This document shows, one piece after another, positions 1-10,893 of a stretch of DNA of 29,013 bases. The position numbers and the translations under genes were made by a program. Origin of the DNA: Syncephalis fuscata (Eukaryota > Zoopagomycota > Zoopagomycetes > Zoopagales > Piptocephalidaceae); assembly GCA_025786725.1 (NCBI GenBank), contig JAHLTZ010000095.1, positions 1 to 29,013 of the forward strand, written 5' to 3'. The notes under the pieces were generated by a model. It was not told the origin of the DNA and ran no database searches. It saw only the letters and a program-made list of their open reading frames with translations. Numbering within the stretch: position 1 is the first letter of the stretch; the number at the start of each line of letters is the position of its first letter.

Positions 1-1820
1 GTACTGTACCAGTGTTCATAATCTAGTACATATGCAATAAAAATAGGCATATTAGCCTGTATTTCCTATTGCACAATCTAACTATTGGCGAAAACAAATA
101 TATTGTTTGGTTTTGTAAAAATTATAATAATATCTTTGCTGCCATTTCTACCGATTCGGTTCTCAGTATTTGCATGCATACAAAATAACACACAACACTG
201 ATACAAAAACAAGTTTAATGTATCAAACCGGTGTTTTTATACAAGCTTTTACTGTTATACATAGGTTAGCTATATTTAAATTATAAGTGTATTGATTGGT
301 ACATGCATGTATTTCATTCGACACTATGCCCATTGTCATGGGGTAATCATTGTTTCGAATTCACAAATGTATCACATCCAAACATATCATGCCACATGTT
401 GTGCAATTATCATCGTTCAAATGATGGCTAATCCAAATTACCTGAACTTGACTATACGATAAGTACTATTTGCAGGATGATGCATTGTGGCATTTTAAGC
501 AATGGGACATTCCAACAAGTCATTTTTAGCAGTTTTTCGGCTGTAAACCAAATCGCATCGGCTAGATTACACACAATACATATGCAGACACTAGCTAGAC
601 ACGCCAGAAAGCACTAGACACTTACCAGTAATTTCAAGTATATTGTGGCTGTAGATCACATATAAACTGATAATCGTCCAAGGCCTAACTGCTGCTTATC
701 TTCCTGAAACTCGATTTTGACAAGTTAAATAAGATGGAATATAGAATAACAAGCCAAAGCTGAAACCAATGGAAAAACAAGCGGCAGCCCAAAGGCCTAC
801 TGTTTTAACCTATAACCTATAGCAAACCATTATAGTTATGCTAAGCTAAACTGCATTTATCAAACGCTGGCTGTTGCTGATGCGGCCAGAACAGCAGCAA
901 CGTTAAACCGAGATAACGCACAGAAAACAAAGAAATGTAAATAGAACTAAATCAACGAGTTTTGGTAGTTAAATAACTTATTATTGTCGCTATAATTATA
1001 ATGCTGGTTGTTTGTACGGATAAATATTTACAATCATATTGTAATCTCTTATATACTCACATTTACACGATCACCAATTAAGCCAACTATTGTAAGGCTT
1101 AATTTAATTATTTATCAAAATAAGCAGCCAATGTCATACATTATTACATTAATAGAAAGACAGATCAATTGTATTTATTGGCCATTAATAAAAGTTGTAT
1201 AGCTATATATTAAAATAAAACAAAACATTGGATTGAACATGTAATATTTGGATTTGGATTTATTAGCTTAAGTGAGACAACGGTCCGTAGGACCTAACCG
1301 CGCATTTGCAGCATTTGTCTGCCACCCCTAGAAGAATAGACGGTTCATTTCGAACCTATCCGCGCGCAACGCAGAACCTGCCATCTACAACTGAAACCGT
1401 TGGTGGCTCTCCTCACGTGTTGGAATATCGACCATTTCTTCTACGGAAGGATCCCATCACGCATTTCCTGAAAACAAGATTCGAACTAGGCGAACCAACA
1501 TTTCCTACTTTAGGGAAGGATTGAACATGTAATATTTATATGATCAAATCATTTTTACTTTGACTTCCATATTTTGACCTCAAAGTAAAACTCGTTTCAA
1601 TTGAAGTCGCACTGCTATACACAACACAGTTAGATTGCTTCCTAATAAAATGCTGGCAATAAATTGATTTAGATAAAAGAATGCAACATACTATTTAATT
1701 TCTTTGAAACATTTGAGGTTTGTTGTTGGCCATGTGTAGAGAGATTAATCGAATATCAATAGAAGCCATATGATCACAATTCCATGTCATTCCATATTTG
1801 TTGCTGTTGCATCTACGTAC
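1..1820. repeat. Left arm of long inverted repeat
   Basis: This stretch is the reverse complement of 26739-28559. Position 1 pairs with 28559 and position 1820 with 26739; pairing stops at about 1821 on this side. Segments compared by eye match base for base except for a few differences: a/g near 185, c/t near 1346, a one-base indel near 1501-1505, and substitutions near 1667, 1684 and 1816. The arm starts at the window edge, so it may extend further left. It is AT-rich and carries no recognisable gene; the only GC-richer block is the inserted element at 1250-1517. Short open frames here (for example 1008-1202) occur identically in both arms and show no protein-family signal. Confidence 0.95.
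1230..1537 (-). mobile_element. Short retroposon-like insertion with 20-bp target-site duplication (left copy)
   Basis: A 20-bp sequence, GGATTGAACATGTAATATTT, occurs at 1230-1249 and again at 1518-1537. It brackets a 268-bp block (1250-1517) that is clearly GC-richer than its surroundings. Read on the minus strand the block ends in a short AAATCC-type repeat next to the duplication, as the tails of SINE or LINE-derived elements often do. It holds a GTTCGAATC motif like a Pol III B box and a GGTCC/GGACC hairpin, but no good A box. The 72-codon open frame at 1306-1524 lies in this element and runs into the duplication, so it is not treated as a gene. Family unknown; a SINE is the best guess. 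Confidence 0.6.
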
Positions 1821-2694
1821 AACATGGATTCTTATGTCTAAATGGTCTTTTCTATGTTCTAATCTTATACTATTGTATTTTGGACATATTTATAATGTAA
1901 GATCAGTATTAATATAATTATTATAAATGTCGTTTATTAAACAGCCACTTTCCATATAGCCAATCTGACTAAATAAGTGGCATTTGAACAATTAATATCA
2001 TAATGCCAATGTATATATTAAAGCAATAATAAAAATAACTAATTAATTACATTATTGTACTGATAATTACACATGAATTAATTAATGTTAGATTTAATAT
2101 TATACATGCTATAGTGACGGATAAGCGTTTAATTGTGTTTAAAAGTACTAAGGGATGAAATGAGTAAATAAAAATGTAACAGTCAAAGTACAATGGCTCA
2201 CTAATATTAATTAATTTTTTAATAGACTCATGTGATTCAGTGTCGAAAGATCAAAGCTGAGATTCTTTACTTGATTAAATTACACATTTGTTGCTCTACT
2301 AAACATGGAATTGGATGGTGAGTTATATTAAATATCGGATTATAATGCTTTGAATACTTTACAGCAACAATAATATGGATCAACATTTATCTATTGATTA
2401 TATTTTATTTTAAGTAACATGGAATACTACAACATTTATTAACACTAATACGAATGTTGAAAATAGCGCAGACTGGTTCATCTTCACTTGCATTAATCGA
2501 AATTAACATAGTACCGTTTCAACAAATAACACTTCTCAGTATTAAAAACTGATCGACGGTTTAATATTCGAGTTATTGAATTATCACCACTCATGATATA
2601 GAAATGACCAATATTTCTTTAAATATTATAATCACATACAAATTCTAGACTGCCAATAGATGGTGTTAATTATTATAACGATTAGCAATACAGT
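1821..2694. other. Gene-free AT-rich spacer
   Basis: AT-rich spacer between the inner edge of the left repeat arm and the 3' end of HSK3. No open frame with family resemblance, RNA gene or repeat was recognised. Confidence 0.6.
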
Positions 2695-2973
2695 TTATTT
2701 TTGCTTATTGGTATCGGGTGATGTCATAATACGACCTGCCGCCATGAATCTATAAATTTAACCGAGATTAGAATAAATAAACAAGCAAACATTAGAGCTC
2801 ACTTACACGGACGTATGAATGATGCCTAGACGACGTGTAGCTTCAACTTGTTCCGCGGCAGTCTCAGTGTTTGCTTTAAGCTGGTCGACATTACGTTGAA
2901 GTCGCTCCAATTGTGAATGAAGCTGTTGGTATTGTCGTGTTCGACGACTATCGGGATCTTGTGCAGATTGCAT
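2695..2973 (-). CDS. HSK3: DASH complex subunit Hsk3-like
   Basis: Small subunit of the DASH/Dam1 ring that couples kinetochores to spindle microtubules in fungi. Two exons on the minus strand: 2973-2807 and 2749-2695, joined across a 57-bp intron (2750-2806) with GTAAGT donor and TATAG acceptor. The product is 73 residues. Residues about 10-48 form a Gln/Leu-rich heptad coiled coil (QYQQLHSQLERLQ). The C-terminal half, RRLGIIHTS then VFMAAGRIM across the splice, matches the family pattern of a short helix followed by a 'FMAASR'-like motif. The size fits the family. Removal of the intron is required: without it the frame stops just after the donor. It is divergently arranged with the J-protein gene, with 184 bp between the start codons. 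No frame breaks. Confidence 0.8.
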
Positions 2974-3157
2974 TGTGCTAGTTTAATGATCGTTTAATAA
3001 ACTTGACAACAATAGAAACAGATAGATAAACTAGGATAGTCAGCTGATAGAAAGTGACTCAATAATAAACAAAGGCTACGCGAGTTGAAAAAAAAGACAC
3101 GTCATGATTAATTAATAAAACTTTTTTTAATTCTTTTCAATCGTTTATTAATTCCAA
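2974..3157. promoter_or_regulatory. Shared divergent promoter, HSK3 / J-protein
   Basis: The 184 bp between two diverging start codons must hold both promoters, or a bidirectional one. Visible elements are ACGCGA (3078-3083), resembling the MluI-box core used by MBF for G1/S genes, and ACGTCA (3099-3104), a CRE/bZIP half-site. There is a poly-A/T tract next to the J-protein start. The assignments come from motif likeness alone. Confidence 0.45.
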
Positions 3158-4201
3158 ATGACTTCAAAATCCAAGAAAACTAGCAATAACAATGGCCAGG
3201 CAGCAGATCAGCTGCTAGACACAGATGAGAGTCTTTATGACTTGTTGGAATTAACGGACAGTGCAGCAGCAGCAGATATTAAACGTGCCTATCGTCGATT
3301 AGCACTACGTTATCATCCAGATAAGCAATTGGCATCAGCAACTGATACAGAGCGTGCAAATGCCACACAGCAGTTCCAACGAGTGGGTCTGGCTTATGCC
3401 GTACTAAGCGATGAAATGAGACGTACGCGATATGATCGTACTGGTGAAGTAGGAGAAACACCAGGATTGGAGAAGGAACCGATTGGGACACTTATTTCCG
3501 TGAACTATTCAATCATGTGGACGATGCAGTGCTAGTCAAGTTTGCGGCTGAATATCGAGGTAATAAAATGATAGTATTTATTATATTTACTATATTAACG
3601 TGTAACTCAAACTAGGATCTGAGGAGGAGAAAATAGATCTATTGGCAGCATATAAGAAATGCAAGGGCAATTTTGATGATATCTATGGAGAAATGCCTGT
3701 TGTTAATGTGCTTGATGATGAAGATCGTCTTCAAGATATTATTAGAGCGTTATAGATGCTGGTGAGGTTGAAGGGTATCCTGCATTTACTAAAGAGTCAA
3801 ATACTAAACGGTTGGCTCGTCAACGACGCGCACGAGCTGAAGCTAAAGCGGCCGAAGCAATGCACCTTCAACTGAAGGCTGACAAAAATATGAAAACGAA
3901 TGGATCAGTACCAGATTCAGAGGCAGATCTGGCTTTGATGTTGCAAACACGACATGCTAGTCGAATGATGTCGTTGATTGCTAATCTCGAGGCAAAGTAT
4001 GCGCCTAAATCATTATCAACAACAAAATCGAAAAAAAAGGGATTGGCAAATACAAAAAAGCGCGATACAACGGAAGATAATATGGATATGGATGAGCCGC
4101 AGCATTCTAAGCGAAAAATTAAAAAAGCAGCTCCTTCCGAGCCAAGTGAAGAAGAATTTATGGCATTGCAAGACAAATTATTTGGTAAAAACAGCGACTA
4201 A
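3158..4201 (+). CDS. DNAJC9-like J-domain co-chaperone (two single-base frame breaks)
   Basis: Type C Hsp40. It stimulates an Hsp70 ATPase; the animal DNAJC9 homologue is also a nuclear histone chaperone. Exons 3158-3559 and 3616-4201 flank a 56-bp intron (3560-3615). The J domain spans residues about 25-95, with YHPDK giving the catalytic HPD at 53-55. Family features continue downstream in other frames: WDTYFRELF after about 3480, YRGSEEE across the intron, then IDAGEV, FTKES and a basic RLARQRRARAEAKAAEA helix, ending in LEAKYAPKS and an acidic/basic tail. The frame is lost once between 3462 and 3490 and again near 3747 (AGAGCGTTATAG); one added base at each restores a 329-residue protein with correct splice phase. 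Assembly error is more likely than a pseudogene. Confidence 0.85.
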
Positions 4202-5583
4202 ATGGAAATCAGTTTAAATCGAATGTTTTAAAGATTGATTTGTATACGCATATTAAGTTTATTTTGCACATATTTTAAGATTTGGAAATATTTGTTCATG
4301 AACTAAATAGCAAATCACGAGCATAAATAATAACAATGATATTTAAATTTAAATTGTTACAATATATTAAAGGCATAAATTAAAACGGCCATAAAGCTTT
4401 TTCATTTTTGTAAATAGCGCTAAAAGCATAACTTAAACAAAAGATGGATAAAGCTAAATGTGTGACAGTTCCAACTACGCAAAATAATAGTATGGTATCT
4501 GTATAGTGGCAACTCAATAACTACATTTAATAATATTTGCGCAGCTAAATTAATATTTATTCTATTGAATATATAATTGAGCGATGAGTAAAATTAGGAT
4601 CCGGAATAATTGCTATTACAAATTTATTATCATGTAAGAATATATTTTTTATTAATCCAATCTTATCATTGTATATTCATTCCACTGTGTGACATCATAT
4701 TGTATTTTGAATACAATCTATTTGAATCTCTCATTTGTTTGTTGATAGATTTATCGATTGTAGAATCCGACTAATTTTACTCATTTTATTGTCATACACA
4801 CTATACCTTTATTATCAGTATTCGCATACTTGCATTTATTTGTCCATAGCATCTTATATTATTTATTTTATTGTGCCATATGTTTTTATCAATATAAAAT
4901 AAAACTTTTTAATTATATCTTACTCCCTATGATCAATGTGATGCTCACATAGTTGCTTTCTTTGACTGAAAATCAGTAAATAGTATAGCTGCTGTAATGT
5001 TCGGATAGATGCAGCACAGAGTGAACAATATACCAACAAGCAATAAAATTCATGAGAGAAACATTCAAAATCAGTTGGCAGCCTTATTTAGATACTTTTT
5101 AAAGCTTTAATTTGATCATACATGGCTGTTGATATGCAATAAAATACATCATAGCATAGCGTGTAGTTAAGCCATCGTTTGATTAAATATAAAAGCAGCT
5201 GTAAATATCAATCAAATATTGTGCATTTGTTTACTATTCTGAATCTATATGACGAATTAATACAGCAGTATGCTATTCATTATTGCGTATTAATGGCATC
5301 AAACAAGGTATCATTATTTAGAAGAACTGAATAATTTATTTGTATGCTCAAATGTTCCTAATTATATCAGAAGACGCAGAATATTGTAGTGTGTGTCTGA
5401 TTATTATTCAATATTAACTGGCTAAGTATATTTAAAAAAGCCTTGTACCAATTCATGCAATTAAACACTTGCAGACATCTGCGTGCTATAATAGCAGTTA
5501 TGTCAGGGTGTTTATCAATCATCGAAGCTAGTTTATTGGACCATGCACTATTTCCAAAATTATCAATGTTCTAGATATATTAA
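4202..5583. other. Gene-free AT-rich spacer with old duplicated segment
   Basis: About 1.4 kb between the convergent 3' ends of the J-protein and the first 7TM gene. No protein-like frame was found. A segment near 4528-4588 resembles 7147-7207 at about 80% identity by eye, mostly transitions, so part of this DNA is an old dispersed or duplicated sequence. Confidence 0.55.
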
Positions 5584-6566
5584 TTATAATGCCATAAGTG
5601 GTTGGCAGGTTGCTACAGCAACATTTGTTGTCTCATAGATTGGCGATGGTATTTGCGAAATATGAAGCATTCTTTCGGTTTTTGGGCAATTAGCCTCACT
5701 TAATATATGGCGTGTCCTACGGCAATTTTCGATCAGAATAGTTGAGCAGATTGAACTGTGATAATTTCAAGTAAATATAGAGCAGGATATTATAGCTAAC
5801 TAAACTTACCATTCAATAAAGTAGAAAAAGCAGTGAGCTTCCAAAATTTACCAAGAAACAATATAGCAGGCCAGACTGCACTACAAAGCATAGTAAGGCA
5901 CATTATTGAATGCATCATTAGCTAAATACTTCCAGGTCTTAGAACCAAAAATACGATATTGCTTATATGCCGTGTAACTGAATACCGACGAAAGAAATGT
6001 GTTAACAGCTACAGATGCACAGAACCACACCAGAGTCCATTTTTCTGAATAAAGGGAAAAGCCTTGGCGATATAAATTAATATCACGAATAACACCAACG
6101 TTTAACGTCATAATGGGGGCTGTTACTTGTATCATAATTAATACTATGGCTATTGCAAGTATCCAGCGGTTTTTATGTGATATCATGTATGCTTTTTGCA
6201 GCAAAATTATATTGTAACACACAATGGAGATGGGAATAGCCCATCCGGAATAAAGCGCTGGTGTATCCAAATAAAAGGCTTTGCCCAAGTGAAACATAAT
6301 TGTAAGCATTGTTATGCCAACACACAAAATTGAGGGTATCAAGCAGCACCATCTTGCAAGTGCTCGCGGCTGTTCTATAACTAGTCGAAGAGCGATATTG
6401 GCGTTGCGCGCATGGACATAGCCCATAATAAATGAAGCACAAGTAGCATCCAAATATATCTTAAATGTGCTCGCATTCCTTTCAAAGTAATAGAGTATAC
6501 TTCTATATACTCATAAGCACCCATGGGATGGGCATTAGTAGTGCTATTAGAATGCAATGTGCTCAT
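5584..6566 (-). CDS. Predicted seven-transmembrane (GPCR-like topology) protein, copy 1, frame-broken
   Basis: Multi-span membrane protein of a family I cannot name. It is a paralogue of the gene at 8868-9858, sharing the spacing LxKAY...RWIL / LLKAY...RILL and a GSKTWKYLAND / GSESWRSLARD motif before the sixth segment. Exon 1 is 6566-5810, exon 2 is 5755-5584, and the 54-bp intron is 5756-5809, in the same place as in the paralogue. Exon 2 encodes the last helix (STILIENCRRTRHIL) and a cytosolic tail, ending at TAA 5584-5586. The frame breaks near 6470 (start of the first helix), near 5897 (before the sixth helix) and near 5815-5825 (next to the donor). With four bases restored it would encode about 310 residues, close to the 307 of its neighbour. 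Predicted orientation is N-terminus outside and C-terminus inside. It could be decaying, but the error pattern of the window argues for assembly deletions. Confidence 0.65.
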
Positions 6567-7809
6567 TTTTAAAGCAATATTACTATCAGCTATGATGTCA
6601 ATTAATGCGATGTAGATATATGGATATAATGTATTAAATAAAGCACCGCAGGGAGAAACGTAAAAGAACCGAGATTTTGTGCTTTACAAGCCAATATGCA
6701 TATTGAGAATTCAAACTTGTATTTATACATAAACAAGCACCAAATTGCATTCCGGTTTAGCCATTAGTTTATTATTCAAGGCCAAGCCGCAAAATCTTTA
6801 CCAAGTTGCTGAAATGATTATAAATCTGATCCTTGTATATTGTAAGCAACTTTACTCATAAGTATTTACAATGTTGCTAAAGATACGGCAACAGTTGGCG
6901 AAAACGTATTAAATGTTATGGCTATATTAGCTGTAAAACTTTGATAAATAGCTGATTAGTTATATATTTGTTTATGTATTTTTAATTGTATTTCTGAAAA
7001 TGCGCTTTGCAATTCTTGAACATTAGTTACATTTGATATGTCTATAACTATGCTATTAGTTTAACAAGACTATTAGTAGTTTTATTGCATTAATAGTAAA
7101 CAATTTATTGGTCATTTAATGTGATTTAAGATCAAATGAGCTTATATAATAATATTCGTGCAGTTGAAGTAGATATTCATTCTATTGAACATAGAACTGC
7201 GTGATGATGGCAGCAGAAATCAAAATAGTTATCATCATAGATTTACATACATTATATCCATATATTTTATTGCATTGTATATTTATTAAATATTATCATT
7301 ATATAGTGTAGTGATCCCATTTTATTAAAAATTGATGTTTGGTTGGCACCAACTGTATTTATTGTAATATTGCTTTATTTTGATCATTGCACTTATCCAG
7401 CCATATATATAGCCTTTCCAATAATATTTATTTTTTGTATTTTATCAGCTTATTCAATCATATATATTCTATTTTTATTAACTATTTTTTATTAATAAAG
7501 ATTATTTTGTTTTTAGTTATATTCTTATAGATTCAACTCAATTTACTTAGATGTATGCGCATATTATAATCTTATTGTCAAAATCTATATTTCTTTTTGA
7601 CTACACATTCGAATTTATGTTATTTGCTAGCCTACAGTTATGTATTTATTATCAATATAAAACATAAACAAAATAGCACTGATTGAAGTATACAATCTAC
7701 ACAGAATCAAGTCTTTGGCAATGATCATATCACAGTGTAGCAATAACAACAGCTAGAATAAAATATTTATTAGTGCAATAACAGTGATAATGATCAGCAT
7801 TAGGTTATC
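6567..7809. other. Gene-free AT-rich spacer
   Basis: About 1.2 kb upstream of 7TM copy 1 and downstream of the unrecognised gene at 7810-8569. It contains the 7147-7207 partner of the 4528-4588 segment. No coding or RNA gene recognised. Confidence 0.55.
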
Positions 7810-8569
7810 TTATACATCTTGGTTGCCTTCATCATTATTGCCCGATGAAAACGTATATTGCAATTTGAATACACCAAGACAGATACGTAATTGTGTATCA
7901 AAACTTAAACTGGGAAACTTCTTTTTAGCAAAGTCGAGACCAAATGAGCTTTCAAGCAATCGAAGCGGATCAAATGAGCATTCTTTTATCGTAAGATCGG
8001 CGGTATTAACACCGGGTGCAGTGAAAGTAGCTGTAGTTACGCCTTCGCTATCATCGACACATAGCCGAACAAGATCGCTCGGGACTGGCCGAAGAACATT
8101 TTTTAATTCAATAATTTCATCTGTTTTTATATTTTGCATTCGTATATCATAATATTGCATCCCTTTCTCAATTGAATCAATATCCACTTGGTTGGTTGGC
8201 GAGGATGATGATGGCAATGATGACGATAGTGGAGTGTGATTAGCCGTGCCAATAGCTGATGAAGTGCTAGCTATAGAATGGTGATGACCACGGCAACAGT
8301 CATGTACTTGCGGTGGTTGATTCGCCGGCCAACCAGCCAACATAAAAGTGCAATCATGCCCTTGCTTCGTACCTATAAATTTAAGTTTTATTTCGTTTAT
8401 GATACTGATTATTTAATTATTAAGTTGCCCTACCTTGTTTATCTACTGGTGCCAAATATCCTTGAAACCATTCAAGATCCAGGTACGCAGGCTTTTCTCC
8501 AGAGGCACTGTCCCATGAAGGGTCAAGCCGAGTAAAACACAGAAATCCCATACCAACAATGGTTGTCAT
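7810..8569 (-). CDS. Conserved-looking protein of unknown family
   Basis: Two exons on the minus strand, 8569-8434 and 8372-7810, with a 61-bp intron (8373-8433; donor GTAGGG, acceptor TATAG) give an unbroken 232-residue frame. The N-terminal 60 residues are rich in aromatic and acidic positions (YLDLEWFQGYLAP, then HDCTFMLAGWP). A His/Ser-rich low-complexity stretch (about 72-105) follows, then a mixed alpha/beta-looking domain (about 110-225) with LKNVLRPVPSDLVRLCVDD and LRICLGVFKLQYTF. No signal peptide or membrane segment is visible, so it is probably soluble. The sharp change from domain-like to low-complexity and back suggests a real two-part protein, but I do not recognise the family. 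The start chosen is the first ATG after an AG (TTTCAG) that could close a 5'-UTR intron or an additional exon. Confidence 0.7.
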
Positions 8570-8867
8570 ATTTAGCTGAAATACAGTAGAAAAAAGTGTG
8601 CAAAATAGATTTTATTCATTATTTTCTTGAGTCATTTATAATCATGTAGTACGCTCAGTCACAATGACACTATTACATGCAAAAGGAATGTTATAACATA
8701 GCATGTTGATTAATCTGTATTAAAGTTTTGATATTTAGTGTTTATTTATAAAATATATTGTTTTGTTTGTTGGATTAGTAAAGATGGACAATAGCCGCAG
8801 TATGCTGTATATCAATGTCGATTTTTTTGATCAAGTAAATAGTTTATTACTATGTTCATTAGCTATG

Positions 8868-9858
8868 CTACTCAATATAAACATTGCTACGTGATGCTCC
8901 TTCTAGCTTAGAATGGAATGTGCCACTAGCCATTAAACGGTCAGTTACTGGTCTGGCCGACATACGAAGACTTGTGCGCATCGCCTCAATATGGCGCACG
9001 AGTAATATTGAAGTAACAACCCTGTACCAAATATCAAAACACATATTAGTATCATTTAATATACATACGTTTAAACCTTATCTACTTACCAATCAACCAT
9101 CCAAAATATATCTGATACATCTCCAAGCGCTCGAAGAGCTGCAATTAATGTACATATTAAATTAGATCCTATGATTAAGCACATAGTACCGATGCCATCG
9201 CGGGCCAACGAACGCCAGCTCTCTGAGCCAAATTGTTTGTATTGCTGCAATACTATTCGTAGAAATGCTATAGAAAGAGTAACATTGACGGGAGCCTCTA
9301 GACCAAATTTCACCCATGGCGAATAAAGCGGATATTTAATAGAGCAACCGTTTTCTATACTGTAGAAAGTGTAGCTTTTTACTGTAATTAAATAGGTCAT
9401 AACGGGTGGCGCGGGAAGTATAAGGAGAATTCCAACGGTTAAAAGAATACGACTGCGATCGTAGACGGCGTACGCTTTAAGTAAAAGAGTTAGGTTGCCG
9501 AAAAAGGTAGACATTGATACGGCTATAATGGCTGCACTCATAGATAGGCGGCAGCTAGGACCACCAGGCATTAAAAATGGATAGGTGAAGACAACGCCAA
9601 ATACGGCGCCAACAAGCGCTTGAAAGAACACACACCATGCCATAGGACTGCTCGGTGATAGCGAACGGCATCCAACGCAAGATACGAATTTCGAAAAAAT
9701 AAACATGCTACCATATAATTGACAATAAATTGGCCGTAAACCATAAATAAACGGCCACGAATTTCATCGATACCGGTAGCAGGAGCGCTAAAATAGTCAA
9801 ATACATTGGAATATCCGTCATATGTTTGTGGAAATGAATTTTGATTGCTTTCATTCAT
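8868..9858 (-). CDS. Predicted seven-transmembrane (GPCR-like topology) protein, copy 2, one frame break
   Basis: Paralogue of the gene at 5584-6566. Exon 1 is 9858-9090 and exon 2 is 9021-8868, with a 68-bp intron (9022-9089; GTAAGT..TACAG). One frame break lies in a T-run at about 9695-9705; adding one T joins the two halves into 307 residues. Seven hydrophobic segments follow an Asn-rich, likely extracellular N-terminus: about 38-60, 73-97, 103-130, 137-158, 180-205, 225-246 and 256-275. A Cys at the start of segment 3 (GGPSCRLSM) and another in the following outer loop (ENGCSIKYP) could form the disulfide typical of GPCRs; copy 1 lacks this pair. The short C-tail is basic and Ser-rich. 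No signature of a named receptor class is visible, so a sensory or other membrane role is inference only. Confidence 0.75.
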
Positions 9859-10893
9859 AGTAGCTCAACCAATGCTTCTCAATGAATCAATCTAATTAAT
9901 AGTCAAATCGTATAGTTTCTTTTAATCCACACAATAATGTTTGTACAAATAAAATAAAAATTAAAGAATAAATACAACTAAAATGACAAGTTAGTTTTTA
10001 TCGCTCATGCCTGTCGTGCATCGTTTTGCATTTGATTGAAACGCACTGATTGTGCTAAACCTGTTTCGCGATAATGGCCTGTAACGTATTGGCCCCTATC
10101 ATAACCAAACTAGTAATACATTTGCACACGACCATGCGTATTGCTATTTTTATCTGTCGAATATGGCTTAAGCTATACTAATACACAATAAATAAAGTAT
10201 ACGTATATTCATAATCATTTTTAATATTTAGATTGAAGGGTATAGACACTTAATTTACCAATGTACAAAACGATGAAAAGACAGGGGTCTTGATAAAACC
10301 ACACGCTGGAGCACTGAATATACTGTGTATGTTTTACCAATATTGGCATCTTGCTGTTATATTATACCACAGTTATTTACGTAATTTATATTGCAATACT
10401 ATCGCATACATTTCATAATTTTAATGATTATAAACATATTACAATTGGTTGTATTTACTATAGCTCTAACCAAATCATTTATTTTGTTAATAATACTAGT
10501 AGTTTATTTAGTCGATTATCTTAATTATTGCTATTAAGATCAAATATCAAATAATGTCAGTAATCAAATTATTAAATTATAGATATATCATCATCATTAT
10601 AGCATGTCATTAGTCAATTAATTTGTATTACCACAGTATTATGTACAATTCCTTTCTCTTAAATAGCAATAGCATTTTTGCAAATATTAATTATAAAGGC
10701 GTATTCGAATTTGGTTTTATTTGGTTTATAACAACGACGCGTAACAGTGTAACCAAACGCACGCATTGTCTAACATAATAGAGTCCACCTTGAACCTTGT
10801 TACTACAACGTCGTGCCATAGCTAAAATGATAAATAAAAAGCAATTAAATAACGTGAGAAACTATTCCGTGCTGCCGGCTAACCTCCGCAGTG
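9859..10893. other. Gene-free spacer
   Basis: About 1 kb between the start of 7TM copy 2 and the 3' end of AHA1. A 40-odd-codon minus-strand frame near 10690-10820 has no family resemblance. Nothing else recognised. Confidence 0.5.

Noticed and set aside
1306-1524. 72-codon open frame (and its counterpart at 27027-27254) as a gene
   Set aside because: It lies inside the inserted short element, runs into the target-site duplication, has different ends in the two copies because of one indel, and shows no family resemblance.
6420-6520. A 31- or 47-bp intron explaining the first frame break of 7TM copy 1
   Set aside because: A GT..AG pair exists, but the spacing to the paralogue suggests the sequence is coding, and one option is shorter than any other intron here. 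A missing base is preferred, not proven.
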